The notes under the pieces: model-generated
What the model saw: only the letters and a program-made list of their open reading frames with translations
Database searches by the model: none
What the model was told of the DNA's origin: nothing
In this document: piece by piece, positions 15,093 through 25,222 of the stretch
How positions within the stretch are numbered: position 1 is the first letter of the stretch
Layout of the letters: the number at the start of each line of letters is the position of its first letter
Program-made: the position numbers and the translations under genes
Source of the DNA: Bacilli bacterium
Lineage (GTDB): Bacteria > Bacillota_I > Bacilli_A > RF39 > UBA660
Reading direction: 5' to 3'
Length of the DNA: 45,519 nucleotides
NCBI GenBank assembly: GCA_017511375.1
Contig: JAFWKJ010000014.1
Location: forward strand, 1 to 45,519

Positions 15093-16529
15093 CTATATCT
15101 TTAATTCAAATATAATTGAAAAAAGAATAAAGAAACATATCACTATTTCTATCGGAATTCTTAAAAATTTGTTTTTGATTGTGTTCAGTGAATAAGTAAT
15201 CATCACTATAATTGGAAGTATAACTATTGCGACATAACGGAAGTCCATATAACATATATATGGATATTTCATATTAAATACAATCATGGAAATGAGATTA
15301 GTAACCAAGGTAACTATTAACATATTAATTGTTACATTTTTTCTATCTTTGATGAGATATTTAATCATCAATATTGTGGATATCAATAAGATGATAACAC
15401 TTAATACAACCAAAACAATTTCGACCAATCCCATTTTGCCATAGGAATATTCACCAAATACGGATGTCTTAATTAGATAGGATGGTAAATTGTATTCAGG
15501 TTTAGTAAATGCATATCTAAATAAGCTAGGAAAATCAATCGTAAGAAATCTACTTATGAAGGAATGTTTCCCTACATATAATCCTTTTCCAGGGTTCGGT
15601 ACATTATTGGTATCAAATAAAACTATATTTCGTACTTGAAACCAAAGTCCAATAGGAAGTGATATCATCCCGAAAATAAACATTTTTAGTAAAAAGTCTT
15701 GTATATAGGCTTTTTTCATTTTTTTATTTTTCACAAAAAGATCCCATGCTTTGGCGAAAAATACATATAGAATGGGAACTGCCATTACCGCTCCATTCAT
15801 CTTGGTCATGACACATAATCCAGTGACAATCGCAAGTAGAATTGTATTTTTATAGTTTGCTTCTTTATACCAGTTAATGAGCAATAGAATTATTAAATAC
15901 TCCAGCATAATCATTAGAATATCATTATTGATACTTCCACTCAGTATAATCATTGTAGGATGAAAAGCAATCAAAAGAATCGTTAAGCACCGATGTATAT
16001 CTTTCATCTTTAACTTTTCACATATTTTATTGGTAATAAGAATCGTTAAAGAAGACAAACATACTGTGAGAGCTTGTATTCCCTCTAAGGCTATTTTATC
16101 TTGGTTTAAAATCGTATGTAGCCTCATCCAAAGACTCGCTATAAAATGCCATAATGGTGGATGGTAAAATTGCCAGATGTTTGTTGTAGGTAGTTTGAAT
16201 GTGGAATATAGAATGTAAATATAGGCTAAGTGTCCTTCTTCATCAATTGATCCTACATCATGTTGTCTTATAGTTATATCTGTTTTTAAAATATAGACTG
16301 TTCGAATCATCAATCCTGCAAAGTAAATCAGATAGACAATATTCTTATTCATATTTTTTTTGTCAAAATTCAATAGGAATACACCAATAGAAATAAAAAT
16401 TATACTCCAAAGAATTAAATCTTTTATAGGGGTTTCCAAGAAATTTATGGCATACTCTAGTAATAAAGTCATTCCTATTATGGCTACGATTTCCAATCCA
16501 TTTTTATTTTTACTTTGATTTTTCTTCAT
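15093..16529 (-). CDS. GT-C fold glycosyltransferase-like membrane protein
   Basis: 478 residues with about ten to twelve membrane helices. The first outside loop carries [16 protein letters not shown] and the second has FYHPPLWH. Acidic residues after helix 1 plus a HPPLWH motif are typical of lipid-phosphate-sugar-dependent GT-C transferases (PMT/ArnT-like, DUF2142-like). The enzyme would move a sugar from a polyprenyl carrier to an outside acceptor. Its ATG lies inside the 3' end of the upstream oxidoreductase (20-base overlap) with AAGGAG four bases before it. It is the last gene of a GtrA-oxidoreductase-GT operon. I see no strong terminator after the stop. Confidence 0.8.
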   Translation of the reverse strand: MKKNQSKNKNGLEIVAIIGMTLLLEYAINFLETPIKDLILWSIIFISIGVFLLNFDKKNMNKNIVYLIYFAGLMIRTVYILKTDITIRQHDVGSIDEEGHLAYIYILYSTFKLPTTNIWQFYHPPLWHFIASLWMRLHTILNQDKIALEGIQALTVCLSSLTILITNKICEKLKMKDIHRCLTILLIAFHPTMIILSGSINNDILMIMLEYLIILLLINWYKEANYKNTILLAIVTGLCVMTKMNGAVMAVPILYVFFAKAWDLFVKNKKMKKAYIQDFLLKMFIFGMISLPIGLWFQVRNIVLFDTNNVPNPGKGLYVGKHSFISRFLTIDFPSLFRYAFTKPEYNLPSYLIKTSVFGEYSYGKMGLVEIVLVVLSVIILLISTILMIKYLIKDRKNVTINMLIVTLVTNLISMIVFNMKYPYICYMDFRYVAIVILPIIVMITYSLNTIKNKFLRIPIEIVICFFILFSIIFELKI

Positions 16530-18063
16530 GATACTCCTTTTCCGTATTTACTTCCCAAATGTTATCTTTTTTCTTAACATTGTTTCTTATATTTCTCACT
16601 GTTTCGAAAGCTGTCATCATGGAATGATCCATATTGTTATATCGATGTTGCCCATTTCTTCCAATACAGTATAAATTATCGAATTGATTTAAATAATTAA
16701 TCACTTTATCAATTTCATAGTATGTATCAAAATAAGATGGATATGCTTTTTTTATTTTTTCAACGTGATAATCCTTAACAGATTTTTTATCGATGATACC
16801 AATTGTTTCTAATTCTTCTAAGGCAAATTCGCTAAACTCTTTTGCACTCATATTCCATAGCTTATCTCCTTCTTGGCATGTATACTCGGCTCCAATCCAT
16901 ACTTCTTTTTTGGGATTTTTTAGAAGATATGGAGACCAATTGTTGAAAATTTGTAATCGAAGAAGTTTTACTCGGGTATCCTGCACATAAATCCAACAAT
17001 CCGGTACAATATTTCCTAATGTTTTAATTTTTGTCTCATTTTTAATTTTTAATTTAGGAATTAAGCATCCTATTGTGATGAAATCACGATATGGTAAGCC
17101 GTTTGCAATTCTTTTTATATCACTGCTTATTTCTTTGTTGCCACTCATTCCGTTTATTAAATCTTTTATTGGCATTGAGGATATATAATAGTCAGCTGTA
17201 AATACTTGATCTTTGCTACTAACAGATACAATTTTATTATCTTTAAACTTTATATTTGTAATGGGGGTTTTCATGATAATTTTTCCGCCCATTTCTTCTG
17301 TTTTTTTAGCCACGGTTTCCCAAAAGTGCCCTGGTCCATATTTAGGATAGTAATATTCTTCTATCAAAGATGTTTCCACATTTTTCTTTTTAATATGAAA
17401 GATTTTCATCAGCATATTTTTTAAGATCGTCGTAATGGATAATCCTTTGACTCTTTGACTTCCCCAATCAGCACTAATTTCCTTAGGATGGCGTCCCCAT
17501 AATTTTTCTGTATAATTTTCAAAAAACATAGAATAAAGTTTTTTACCAAATCTATTAATATAAAAGTTCTCTAAAGAATCTTCTTTTTTCTTAAAAATTC
17601 TAGATTTTATATAACTGAATACACTAGAGATTGTTCGGAAAAGTCCCATGTTCTTAAATGTTTGCCACTTTAAACTAATGGGATAATCAAAAAAATGATT
17701 CAAATAGAAAATTCTTGAAATTCTATTTCTTATCAACATAACGTTATCTTCTTGATCAGGTTTAGGGCCTCCTTCCATTATTTTGGTCGTTCTCCCTGTT
17801 TCCTTATAATCATAAGGAATCTCTCCCTCAACTGGCATTATTTCATTCCAAAAGGTCATGACTTCATCACTTTTGGAAAAAAATCTGTGTCCTCCAATAT
17901 CCATTCTATAATCTTTGTATTTTACAGTTTTGGATATACCCCCAATATCACTGCTTGCTTCTATCACGGTTACATCATATTCATTGCTTTCTTTGAGCAG
18001 CTGATATCCTGCTGTCAATCCTGCAGGTCCTGCTCCTATAATAATTACTTTTTTCTTCTTCAT
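16510..18063 (-). CDS. NAD(P)/FAD-dependent oxidoreductase, amine-oxidase / UDP-galactopyranose mutase-like
   Basis: 517 residues. The dinucleotide fold opens with [18 protein letters not shown], followed by [15 protein letters not shown] and [14 protein letters not shown], a combination seen in FAD enzymes related to UDP-galactopyranose mutase and protoporphyrinogen-oxidase-like proteins of surface-polysaccharide loci. The C-terminus has [19 protein letters not shown], an FAD-contacting segment. It lies between a GtrA flippase-like gene and a GT-C transferase, so a role in modifying or isomerising a lipid-linked sugar is inferred. The substrate cannot be read from sequence. GGAG is five bases before the ATG. 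Confidence 0.8.
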   Translation of the reverse strand: MKKKKVIIIGAGPAGLTAGYQLLKESNEYDVTVIEASSDIGGISKTVKYKDYRMDIGGHRFFSKSDEVMTFWNEIMPVEGEIPYDYKETGRTTKIMEGGPKPDQEDNVMLIRNRISRIFYLNHFFDYPISLKWQTFKNMGLFRTISSVFSYIKSRIFKKKEDSLENFYINRFGKKLYSMFFENYTEKLWGRHPKEISADWGSQRVKGLSITTILKNMLMKIFHIKKKNVETSLIEEYYYPKYGPGHFWETVAKKTEEMGGKIIMKTPITNIKFKDNKIVSVSSKDQVFTADYYISSMPIKDLINGMSGNKEISSDIKRIANGLPYRDFITIGCLIPKLKIKNETKIKTLGNIVPDCWIYVQDTRVKLLRLQIFNNWSPYLLKNPKKEVWIGAEYTCQEGDKLWNMSAKEFSEFALEELETIGIIDKKSVKDYHVEKIKKAYPSYFDTYYEIDKVINYLNQFDNLYCIGRNGQHRYNNMDHSMMTAFETVRNIRNNVKKKDNIWEVNTEKEYHEEKSK

Positions 18064-18065
18064 AG

Positions 18066-18503
18066 TTACTCCTTATTTATCATGGCATATAGTAGTTTTC
18101 TTGCGCCGAAATTCCATATAAATGTAACGCCGGTTGCAATTATTTTTGATATGAGATAATAAATATTAAGCTTGCTCGTAAAAACCCATAGTGATAAGGT
18201 ATCTATCCCAAGTCCTATAACACCAATCAATGCATAGATGATAAATTCTATCATTTTATTAAGTTTATCATTTTTAAATACAAATAATTTACTTAATGTA
18301 TAGTTTGTTATCAGTCCTAAAATAAATGCAAAAACATTTGATATTAAATAGCTGATGGCGCATAGGTCTGTGAAAACATATAACATCCCTATATTTACGA
18401 TTGCTGCCACAAGTGCTACTATAAAGTATTTTATTAAATCTATTATATTTTTTCTTATCATATTATCAAACACTACTCTCTTTTTGAATGAATGGAATAG
18501 CAC
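18066..18503 (-). CDS. GtrA family membrane protein
   Basis: 145 residues with four membrane helices: [62 protein letters not shown] and [19 protein letters not shown], the last two patterns typical of GtrA. These proteins are thought to flip polyprenyl-phosphate sugars. I favour the GTG start at 18501-18503, which has AGAGAGG seven bases upstream, over the ATG at 18461, which lacks a close ribosome site. First gene of a three-gene glycan-modification operon. Confidence 0.85.
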   Translation of the reverse strand: MLFHSFKKRVVFDNMIRKNIIDLIKYFIVALVAAIVNIGMLYVFTDLCAISYLISNVFAFILGLITNYTLSKLFVFKNDKLNKMIEFIIYALIGVIGLGIDTLSLWVFTSKLNIYYLISKIIATGVTFIWNFGARKLLYAMINKE

Positions 18504-18543
18504 TACTTATCCTCTCTTGTATACGCTTTCTCATCTATAATAA

Positions 18544-18572
18544 ATTATACTATAATAATAAAAATCTGTCTA
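18544..18572 (-). promoter_or_regulatory. Promoter of the gtrA-like operon
   Basis: Minus strand TAGACA (18567-18572), 17 bases, TATAAT (18544-18549). Confidence 0.75.
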
Positions 18573-18588
18573 AATTAATTCTATCACT

Positions 18589-18615
18589 AAAAAAGAGACC
18601 TAATCATTCTCTTTT
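18589..18615 (-). terminator. Terminator of the hrcA-dnaJ operon
   Basis: AAAAGAGA (18591-18598), nine-base loop, TCTCTTTT (18608-18615); U-run on the minus strand from the A-tract. It overlaps the dnaJ stop. Confidence 0.7.
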
Positions 18616-19763
18616 GTAAAATGATTAAAGTCTCTAATTTCTGTTGTTTCTAAGTCAGTATTATCTAACTCATCTATTAGTTTTTTCTGGTCTCTACTTA
18701 ATTTTCTTGGCATATAAACCTTGAAGATTACATACATATCTCCTTTGCGGTGACGGAATGTATTGTCTACGCCTTTTCCTTTAATTCTTTCTTTATCTCC
18801 ACTATTTGTTCCAGGGCTAACTGATAGTTTTACATTACCATATAGTGTTGGGATAGACTTTTTACAACCTAAAATGGCTTCTGTGATTGTTAAAGGAACT
18901 TCTAAATAGATATCGTCCCCCTCTCTTACAAAGTAGTCGTGTTCATCTACAATAAATTCGATATATAGATCGCCATTCTCTCCTCCATTGCTTCCAGGGT
19001 TTCCCTTTCCACTTACTCTTTGTCTATCTCCTGTATTAATACCGGCAGGAATGTTGATTGTTAACTTCTTATTACGTTTTACTTTTCCTTTACCATTACA
19101 TTCACTACATCTTCTTTTATAAGTGTGACCACTTCCACGACAATCGGGACAAGTTGTAGTAGATTGGAAAGATCCCAGAATTGTTCTTTGTTGTGTCGTA
19201 ACGGTACCTCTACCGTGACATGTTGAACACTCTTCTTTATCAAATCCTCCGTGACCATGACACTTATCACAGGCCTCTACTACATCGATGTTAAACTTCT
19301 TTTCACAACCATGAATGGCTTCTTCAAAAGATAAATCCATTCTCATTAAGATATCGCTTCCACGTGTTACTCTTGGACCAGAATTTCTTCCTCCAAAATC
19401 TGAGAAGCCACCAAATCCTGCTCCTGCTCCTCCAAAGATGGAATCAAATATATCTCCAAAATCAAATCCTGCTCCATCAAATCCTTGGAATCCACCAGCA
19501 CCACCAAATCCAGCACCGCCACTTGGTCCATGACCTGCTACACCTGCATGACCATATTGGTCATACATCTTTCTTTGATTTTCATCTGAAAGAACTGAAT
19601 ATGCTTCTTGAACTTCTTTAAATTTTTCTTCTGCATGAGGATCATCTTTATGTAGGTCTGGATGTAGTTCTTTTGCTTTTTTACGAAATGCACTTTTGAT
19701 TTCTGCTTCTGTTGCTCCTTTAGATATTCCTAACACTTCATAAAAATCTCGTTTTTCTGCCAC
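18600..19763 (-). CDS. dnaJ: Chaperone protein DnaJ
   Basis: About 387 residues. The J domain holds the HPD motif in AKELHPDLHKDDP. A Gly/Phe-rich linker with several FGG/FGD units follows, then four zinc motifs (CDKCHGHG, CSTCHGRG, CPDCRGSG, CSECNGKG) and the C-terminal client-binding domain. It stimulates DnaK ATPase. I set the start at GTG 19761-19763 (VAEKRDFYEVLG), because GAGGTG lies six bases upstream; an in-frame GTG at 19772 is part of that ribosome site. It follows pepF by 11 bases and is the last gene of the heat-shock operon. Confidence 0.96.
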   Translation of the reverse strand: MAEKRDFYEVLGISKGATEAEIKSAFRKKAKELHPDLHKDDPHAEEKFKEVQEAYSVLSDENQRKMYDQYGHAGVAGHGPSGGAGFGGAGGFQGFDGAGFDFGDIFDSIFGGAGAGFGGFSDFGGRNSGPRVTRGSDILMRMDLSFEEAIHGCEKKFNIDVVEACDKCHGHGGFDKEECSTCHGRGTVTTQQRTILGSFQSTTTCPDCRGSGHTYKRRCSECNGKGKVKRNKKLTINIPAGINTGDRQRVSGKGNPGSNGGENGDLYIEFIVDEHDYFVREGDDIYLEVPLTITEAILGCKKSIPTLYGNVKLSVSPGTNSGDKERIKGKGVDNTFRHRKGDMYVIFKVYMPRKLSRDQKKLIDELDNTDLETTEIRDFNHFTKEND

Positions 19764-19774
19764 TATTTTCACCT

Positions 19775-21565
19775 CTATTCTTCATAAATACTCTCAAATT
19801 GATCCATTAAAGAATCAAAGTAGTTAATTGCGTCACAATAAACGCTTTCATCTTCTAAAGAGATTCCTAATATTTCATATATCTCCCCAGGCCATTTATC
19901 GCTACCTGTTTTTAAGAATTGAATATATTTTTCTAATACGTTTTGATCCTTTTCTAATATTTTAGAAGCTATACTACAAGCCACACTGATACATATTGCA
20001 TAACTATATAAATAATAGTTCATATAATAGTGACTTCTCGTTACCCAACTGTTTTTAATTTGTTCATCATATTCTACGGCATTCCCATAATATTTAGATA
20101 AGGATTGATAACTCAAATCATCTAAATATTCTTTTGTAAGCATTCCTCCCTCATGAACATAATGATACATATCTTCTTCCATTTTTCCTTCGCGTACGGC
20201 TCCAAAAAGATTAGATACAATGACATCTAATATATTAGATATGCCTGCTAGTTTTTCTTCTTTTGTTTTGCCATTTTTAGCTAGGTAACTTGATAATAAG
20301 CATTCGTTTGTTAAGGAAGCCACTTCTGCAATAATAGAAGGAACGTCGCGATATGCCAATGGATTATTTTCTTTTACATATTGATGATGAACGTTGTGTC
20401 CTCCCTCATGAGCGATGGTAGAGATTGATTCTAATCCTCCATTGTAGCTCATTAGAATTCGTGAATCGTTTCTCATCGTTGAAAAACTATATCCACCACC
20501 GCATTTTCCTTTATATTGACAATAATCAATATAACGATTATCGATGATCTTTCTAAACTTATTTTCGTAATCTTTCCCAAGTGGTTTTATGGCGTTTAGA
20601 ATGATATCTTGTGCTTCTTCTATTTCATATTCTTTATCCGTTTTAGATAATTCTAATGCTAAATCATAGGATGTTAGTTTTTTTAAACCTAATACTTTTC
20701 TTTTTAATTCATAATATCTTTGTAAAGAATCTAAATGTTTCTCTGTTGTATTTACAAGTGTTTCAAATACTTGTGAATGCAAATTCCAATGAAACATCTT
20801 TTTATCCCATGAAGAAGGAAAATGATGCATTTTAGCAAGAGTATCTTGCATAGAAACATAACTAGATAAAAGCATAGCATTAATAGTGGAATACTCTCCT
20901 AATTTCTCTTGAAACTGATCACGAACTTTATGTCTAATTTTAGAATCACTATTATGCATTAAATGACGGTAATTATTGGCAGCGATTTCTACATCTTCCT
21001 CTTCTATTTTTACTTTTCCATAGTTATGTAGACTATTGATTAAAGTTGATGACATGTCATCAAAATGATTCATCGCATTTACTAAACTTGAAATGATTGT
21101 CTCTTCTTGTTCTGATAATACATGTTCTTTTTCACGATATGTCTGATCCAATAATTTCCTATATTCTTCTAATTTTTTATTTTTAATAAACAAATCATCG
21201 TATTCTTTTTTCGATAGTTTTAATAATTCAGGTGCAAAGAAATGAATACTATTTTGTAATTGTAAATTTAATAATTCCGTTTTATTTTTTCTCTCAATAG
21301 ATTCCTTTTTTCCTAGTTCTTGATCATTCACTAAATAAGCATAAACATATAAGTCTTCCCAATCAGCAATGGTATCTATTTCTAGTTTTAAAAAGTCATA
21401 TAATTTCAAGGCGTCTTTTGTACACCCTATGTATGTACTTAACTTTTTTATATTCTTTTCCGTTTTTTGATACGTTTTATTAAAATGATCTTCATCTGGA
21501 AAGAAATCCGTTAAATCCCATTTATATTTTTCTTCTACACTGCTTCTATCTTTATATTTCTTCAT
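19775..21565 (-). CDS. pepF: M3 family oligoendopeptidase (PepF-like)
   Basis: About 596 residues, the usual PepF length. The zinc site is TIAHEGGHNVHH (HExxH at about 386-390), with the third-ligand region SIIAEVASLTNECLL downstream. It opens with VEEKYKWDLTDFFPDEDHF, a typical oligoendopeptidase F start. It cleaves short peptides in the cytoplasm. I choose the ATG at 21563-21565, with AAAGGA six bases upstream, rather than the in-frame ATG at 21580, which has none. It lies between dnaK and dnaJ, 8-11 bases before dnaJ, so it is part of the HrcA-controlled operon; that placement is unusual. Confidence 0.92.
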   Translation of the reverse strand: MKKYKDRSSVEEKYKWDLTDFFPDEDHFNKTYQKTEKNIKKLSTYIGCTKDALKLYDFLKLEIDTIADWEDLYVYAYLVNDQELGKKESIERKNKTELLNLQLQNSIHFFAPELLKLSKKEYDDLFIKNKKLEEYRKLLDQTYREKEHVLSEQEETIISSLVNAMNHFDDMSSTLINSLHNYGKVKIEEEDVEIAANNYRHLMHNSDSKIRHKVRDQFQEKLGEYSTINAMLLSSYVSMQDTLAKMHHFPSSWDKKMFHWNLHSQVFETLVNTTEKHLDSLQRYYELKRKVLGLKKLTSYDLALELSKTDKEYEIEEAQDIILNAIKPLGKDYENKFRKIIDNRYIDYCQYKGKCGGGYSFSTMRNDSRILMSYNGGLESISTIAHEGGHNVHHQYVKENNPLAYRDVPSIIAEVASLTNECLLSSYLAKNGKTKEEKLAGISNILDVIVSNLFGAVREGKMEEDMYHYVHEGGMLTKEYLDDLSYQSLSKYYGNAVEYDEQIKNSWVTRSHYYMNYYLYSYAICISVACSIASKILEKDQNVLEKYIQFLKTGSDKWPGEIYEILGISLEDESVYCDAINYFDSLMDQFESIYEE

Positions 21566-21585
21566 AGGAATTCCTTTCATATTCA

Positions 21586-21618
21586 GTGAAAAGTTCTAGC
21601 AATAACTAGAACTTTCAC
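21586..21618 (-). other. Strong hairpin between dnaK and pepF
   Basis: GTGAAAAGTTCTAG (21586-21599) pairs with CTAGAACTTTCAC (21606-21618), with one bulge and a six-base loop, directly after the dnaK stop. On the minus strand it is followed only by a short U-poor stretch, so it is more likely a partial terminator or a 3'-end stabiliser/processing element than a full stop. Confidence 0.6.
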
Positions 21619-21621
21619 AAA

Positions 21622-23487
21622 TTACTCTTCTTCAATATCTGCTTCTTCTACATCGTCGTCTTTTTTCTTTTTCTTTTTATCCTTTTTCTTTTCTTCTTTG
21701 TTGTCTTCTACCTCTGCTTCTTCTGATGATTCTTCTGCTTGTCTTTGTTTAGCAGCTTCTTCATATACTTTAGCAGATAAGTTTTGTGCTTTTTCTTCTA
21801 ATTCTTCTTTTGCCTTTTTAATCTTATCGATATCTCCATCTTCTAGAGCATCTTTTAAATCTTTGATTAAGTCTTCAGCTGCTTCTTTATCTTTCTTAGA
21901 TGCTTTATCTCCTAAATCTTTAATGGCTTTTTCTGTTTGATAAACGATTTGTTCTGCTTCATTACGTGTTTCTTGTTCTTCTTTACGTTTATCGTCTTCT
22001 TCTTTATTTTCTTCTGCTTCTTTTCTCATTCTTTCTACTTCTTCATCACTTAAGTTTGTGGAAGATTTAATGGTAATAGATTGTTCTTTATTGGTTCCTA
22101 AATCTTTAGCAGAAACATTTACAATACCGTTTGAGTCAATATTAAATGTTACTTCAATTTGTGGAACTCCACGAGGTGCAGGTGGAATATTGTTTAATTG
22201 GAAACGACCAAGTGTTTTATTGTCGTCTGCCATACTTCTTTCTCCTTGTAAAACATGAATATCTACTCCTGGTTGATTATCACTTGCTGTTGAGAAGATT
22301 TCTGTCTTAGAGGTAGGAATTGGTGTATTACGTGGGATTAATGTAGTCATAACGCCACCTAATGTTTCAAGACCTAGAGAAAGTGGTGTAACATCTACTA
22401 ATACGATGTCATTAAAGTCTCCTGCTAAAACGCCTCCTTGGATAGCAGCTCCTAAAGCTACTGCTTCATCAGGGTTAACTTCTCTTGATGGTTCTTTTCC
22501 TAATTCTTTTGTAATGGTGTCATATACAAGTGGTACACGAGTAGATCCACCTACAAATAACACTTTATCAATATCTTTCTTAGTAATTTTTGCATCTTTG
22601 ATAGCTTTTCTTACTGGTTCAAGAGTTGACTCTACTAAATCAGAAATTAAATCTTCGAATTTAGCTCTTGTTAAAGTCATATCTAAGTGAATTGGTTCTC
22701 CATCTTCTCCTTTGGCAATAAATGGAGCAGAAATTTGAGTAGATACCATTCCTGATAGATCTTTTTTCGCTTTTTCTGCCACTTCTTTTAGACGTTGCAT
22801 TGCCATATTGTCATCTCTTAAATCGATGTCATTTTCTTTTTCAAATTCTTCTACAATGTAATCAATAATTCTTTCATCAAAGTCATCTCCACCTAAATGG
22901 TTATTACCATTTGTAGATTTAACTTCAAATACGCCATCTCCTAATTCTAGGATAGATACATCGAATGTTCCTCCTCCTAAGTCATAAACTAGGATTGTTT
23001 GTCCTTCATCTTTTTCTAGTCCATAAGAAAGGGCTGCGGCCGTTGGTTCATTGATAATACGTTCAACTTCCAATCCTGCAATTTTTCCAGCGTTTTTAGT
23101 TGCTTGTCTTTGACTATCTGTAAAGTATGCTGGAACAGTAATAACTGCTTTTGATACTTTTTCTCCTAAGTATGCTTCACAGTAATCTTTAATATAAGAT
23201 AAAATCATTGCTGAAATCTCTTCTGGTGTATATTTCTTTCCTTCTAATGTTACTTTTTCAGTCGTTCCCATTTTTCTTTTAATAGAACTTACTGTATTTG
23301 GATTAGTAAGTGCTTGTCTTTTTGCAGACTCTCCTACTATTTTTTCTCCTTTTTTAAAGGCAACAACTGAAGGAGTTGTTCTTCCTCCTTCTGGATTAGG
23401 AATTACTTTTGGAACTCCTGCCTCTAATATTGCTGCACATGAATTAGTTGTACCTAAATCGATACCTATAATTTTTTCTTTTGCCAT
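21622..23487 (-). CDS. dnaK: Chaperone protein DnaK (Hsp70)
   Basis: 621 residues. The nucleotide domain begins [12 protein letters not shown] and contains [12 protein letters not shown] and [13 protein letters not shown]. The substrate domain has [15 protein letters not shown] and [13 protein letters not shown], followed by a helical lid. The C-terminal tail is Lys/Asp/Glu low complexity ([20 protein letters not shown], ending IEEE). It binds unfolded proteins with DnaJ and GrpE. GGAGAG is at good spacing from the ATG, 18 bases after grpE. A hairpin lies right after the stop. Confidence 0.98.
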   Translation of the reverse strand: MAKEKIIGIDLGTTNSCAAILEAGVPKVIPNPEGGRTTPSVVAFKKGEKIVGESAKRQALTNPNTVSSIKRKMGTTEKVTLEGKKYTPEEISAMILSYIKDYCEAYLGEKVSKAVITVPAYFTDSQRQATKNAGKIAGLEVERIINEPTAAALSYGLEKDEGQTILVYDLGGGTFDVSILELGDGVFEVKSTNGNNHLGGDDFDERIIDYIVEEFEKENDIDLRDDNMAMQRLKEVAEKAKKDLSGMVSTQISAPFIAKGEDGEPIHLDMTLTRAKFEDLISDLVESTLEPVRKAIKDAKITKKDIDKVLFVGGSTRVPLVYDTITKELGKEPSREVNPDEAVALGAAIQGGVLAGDFNDIVLVDVTPLSLGLETLGGVMTTLIPRNTPIPTSKTEIFSTASDNQPGVDIHVLQGERSMADDNKTLGRFQLNNIPPAPRGVPQIEVTFNIDSNGIVNVSAKDLGTNKEQSITIKSSTNLSDEEVERMRKEAEENKEEDDKRKEEQETRNEAEQIVYQTEKAIKDLGDKASKKDKEAAEDLIKDLKDALEDGDIDKIKKAKEELEEKAQNLSAKVYEEAAKQRQAEESSEEAEVEDNKEEKKKDKKKKKKDDDVEEADIEEE

Positions 23488-23505
23488 CTTTCATCTCTCC
23501 TTTTT

Positions 23506-24102
23506 CTATATTTGATTTATTTTAACGGATGCAGGACGAATTACTCTTTCCTTTAATTTATATCCTTTTTGTAATACTTCTAGAACTACTTCATCTGGTT
23601 TTGTTGGATCATTTTCAGCTACAAGTGCTTGTTCTAGTTTAGAATCGAATACTTCTCCTACACGATTTATTTCTTCTACTCCATATTTTTTCAAAATATC
23701 TACATAAGATGTATACATTAGTTGAAATTCTGTTAGATATTTCGCAACTTCTGGATTATCACTTTTACTTGCTAATTTTATTGCTGATTCAAAGTTGTCA
23801 ATCAAGGGAATCAACTCACTAATTAAATCTTGAGAAGCATATTTTAATAAGTTTGCTGTCTCTTCATCTTTTCTCATTCTATAACTTACTAACTCTGCTT
23901 GTGAATACTTCACTTGTTCAATTAGTTCTTCTTTTTCTTTTAGTAATCTTTCAATCTGTCCTTTTAATTCCTCTACGGGATCTACTTCTTTTGTTTCTGT
24001 TTCTGTATTTCCCATTTTTATTTCTTGTTCTAAAACCTCTTCAGGAGGGTTTGTTACAGTAGTCTCACATTTTTCTTGATTTTTTTCTGTCTTTTTTTTC
24101 AT
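23506..24102 (-). CDS. grpE: Nucleotide exchange factor GrpE
   Basis: 198 residues. An acidic, disordered N-terminus (EEVLEQEIKMGNTETETKEV) is followed by the long dimerisation helix (ELKGQIERLLKEKEELIEQV) and the beta domain ending VEEINRVGEVFDSKLEQALV and GYKLKERVIRPASVKI, the standard GrpE finish. It releases ADP from DnaK. It starts 6 bases after the hrcA stop, with AAAGG spanning the junction. Confidence 0.96.
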   Translation of the reverse strand: MKKKTEKNQEKCETTVTNPPEEVLEQEIKMGNTETETKEVDPVEELKGQIERLLKEKEELIEQVKYSQAELVSYRMRKDEETANLLKYASQDLISELIPLIDNFESAIKLASKSDNPEVAKYLTEFQLMYTSYVDILKKYGVEEINRVGEVFDSKLEQALVAENDPTKPDEVVLEVLQKGYKLKERVIRPASVKINQI

Positions 24103-24108
24103 AAAAGC

Positions 24109-25098
24109 CTACCTTTCTATATTCTCTTTAATGTATTCTAGCATTCCCACTACTCTATCATATTCCATACGTTTTGGTCCAATAATAGCGATGGTTCCTT
24201 CTTCTCCATCCTTTTTATATTTGGTTTGGATAACTGTTACATCACTATCAATATTATTTTCATTTCCAATATAGATTTTAATATTCTTATCATCATCTTC
24301 TATAATATCTTGTAGTAAATCCGGACTTTCTAACTTGTTGAATACAGTTTTTACTTTATCAATGTTTGAGGAAAACTCAGGTTGTTCTAACATTTTGGTT
24401 CGACCCATGATATTGACTTCGTGGTTCGTGAAATCACTAAATACATGATAAAAAGCATTGTATAGTTGTTCATGTTGTTTTACATAATTTCCTATAATTG
24501 GTTTTATTTCGAACTCCAACTTTCGACTTACTTCATCGATGGGAGTTCCTGAGATTAAGTTGTTGATAAGGCCTACTGTTTTCTTTACATCTTCCATCGA
24601 TACTTGTTCTAAATGGATACTTTTGTGTTCTACATGACCTTTATCAGTAACAATAATGGCAATTATACTTTCTTCATCAATCGGAACTACTTCTATTTGT
24701 TTTAGAAGATTCTCATGAGAAGTACTACCTAGTACTACCGTAGTATAATTTGTCATATCAGAGATTACTTGTAATGACTTTGTAATAACATCCGATATAG
24801 CAAGTTGCTGATTCTTAAAGACAATTTGTAGCTTTAACATATCTTCGGCATTCATTTCCTTTAGTTCCATCAAGTTATCTACATAATAACGATACCCTGC
24901 TTCACTAGGTACTCTACCAGAAGAAGTATGTGTTTTTTCCAATAATCCTTGATTTTCTAATTCACCCATGTCATTTCTAACCGTAGCACTAGAGCAATTT
25001 AACTCTTTTGAAATTACCTTAGAGCCAACGGGAATAGGATCCTTTATATATTTTTCAACGATTAATTTTAGGATTCTGTTTTGTCTTTCTGTCAACAT
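24109..25098 (-). CDS. hrcA: Heat-inducible transcription repressor HrcA
   Basis: 329 residues. The N-terminal winged helix starts MLTERQNRILKLIVEKYI and carries VGSKVISKELNCSSATVRND and EKTHTSSGRVPSEAGYRYYVD, all diagnostic of HrcA. The rest is the GAF-like dimerisation domain with an IGPKRMEYDRVVGML end. It binds CIRCE and needs GroEL-type help to fold. The AGGAGG site overlaps the left edge of CIRCE 1, so bound repressor would cover the transcript start region. First gene of hrcA-grpE-dnaK-pepF-dnaJ. Confidence 0.97.
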   Translation of the reverse strand: MLTERQNRILKLIVEKYIKDPIPVGSKVISKELNCSSATVRNDMGELENQGLLEKTHTSSGRVPSEAGYRYYVDNLMELKEMNAEDMLKLQIVFKNQQLAISDVITKSLQVISDMTNYTTVVLGSTSHENLLKQIEVVPIDEESIIAIIVTDKGHVEHKSIHLEQVSMEDVKKTVGLINNLISGTPIDEVSRKLEFEIKPIIGNYVKQHEQLYNAFYHVFSDFTNHEVNIMGRTKMLEQPEFSSNIDKVKTVFNKLESPDLLQDIIEDDDKNIKIYIGNENNIDSDVTVIQTKYKKDGEEGTIAIIGPKRMEYDRVVGMLEYIKENIER

Positions 25099-25110
25099 AA
25101 CATCAACCTC

Positions 25111-25137
25111 CTAGCACTTTTCAAACACTAGTGCTAA
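25111..25137. promoter_or_regulatory. CIRCE operator 1
   Basis: CTAGCACTT, nine bases, TAGTGCTAA: matches TTAGCACTC-N9-GAGTGCTAA with a few changes and exact 9-base spacing. It lies just downstream of the -10, overlapping the leader of hrcA. Confidence 0.9.
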
Positions 25138-25141
25138 TACT

Positions 25142-25170
25142 AATATACTCTTCTATTTGGCACTTGTCAA
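25142..25170 (-). promoter_or_regulatory. Promoter of the hrcA operon
   Basis: Minus strand TTGACA (25165-25170), exactly 17 bases, TATATT (25142-25147). The -35 lies inside CIRCE 2 and the -10 lies just before CIRCE 1. Confidence 0.9.
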
Positions 25171-25183
25171 TAAAAAGTGCTAA
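25157..25183. promoter_or_regulatory. CIRCE operator 2
   Basis: TTGGCACTT, nine bases, AAGTGCTAA: same arm and spacer lengths as CIRCE 1, with one arm weaker. It covers the -35 box. Confidence 0.85.
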
Positions 25184-25187
25184 AAAG

Positions 25188-25217
25188 AAAAAAGCAGTAC
25201 ATTTTTACTGCTTTTTT
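25188..25217. terminator. Terminator of the ylb-rsmD-pilin operon
   Basis: Perfect 12-bp stem AAAAAAGCAGTA (25188-25199) / TACTGCTTTTTT (25206-25217), loop of six. It follows the pilin-like gene and insulates the hrcA promoter; symmetric, so it may work both ways. Confidence 0.9.
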
Positions 25218-25222
25218 TATTC

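Noticed and set aside
19315-19533. Pro/Ser/Ala-rich open frame opposite dnaJ
   Set aside because: It is the reverse of the Gly/Phe-rich DnaJ linker with no ribosome site; a shadow frame.
25099-25222. A small RNA gene between hrcA and the pilin-like gene
   Set aside because: The interval is fully explained by two CIRCE operators, the hrcA promoter and a terminator.
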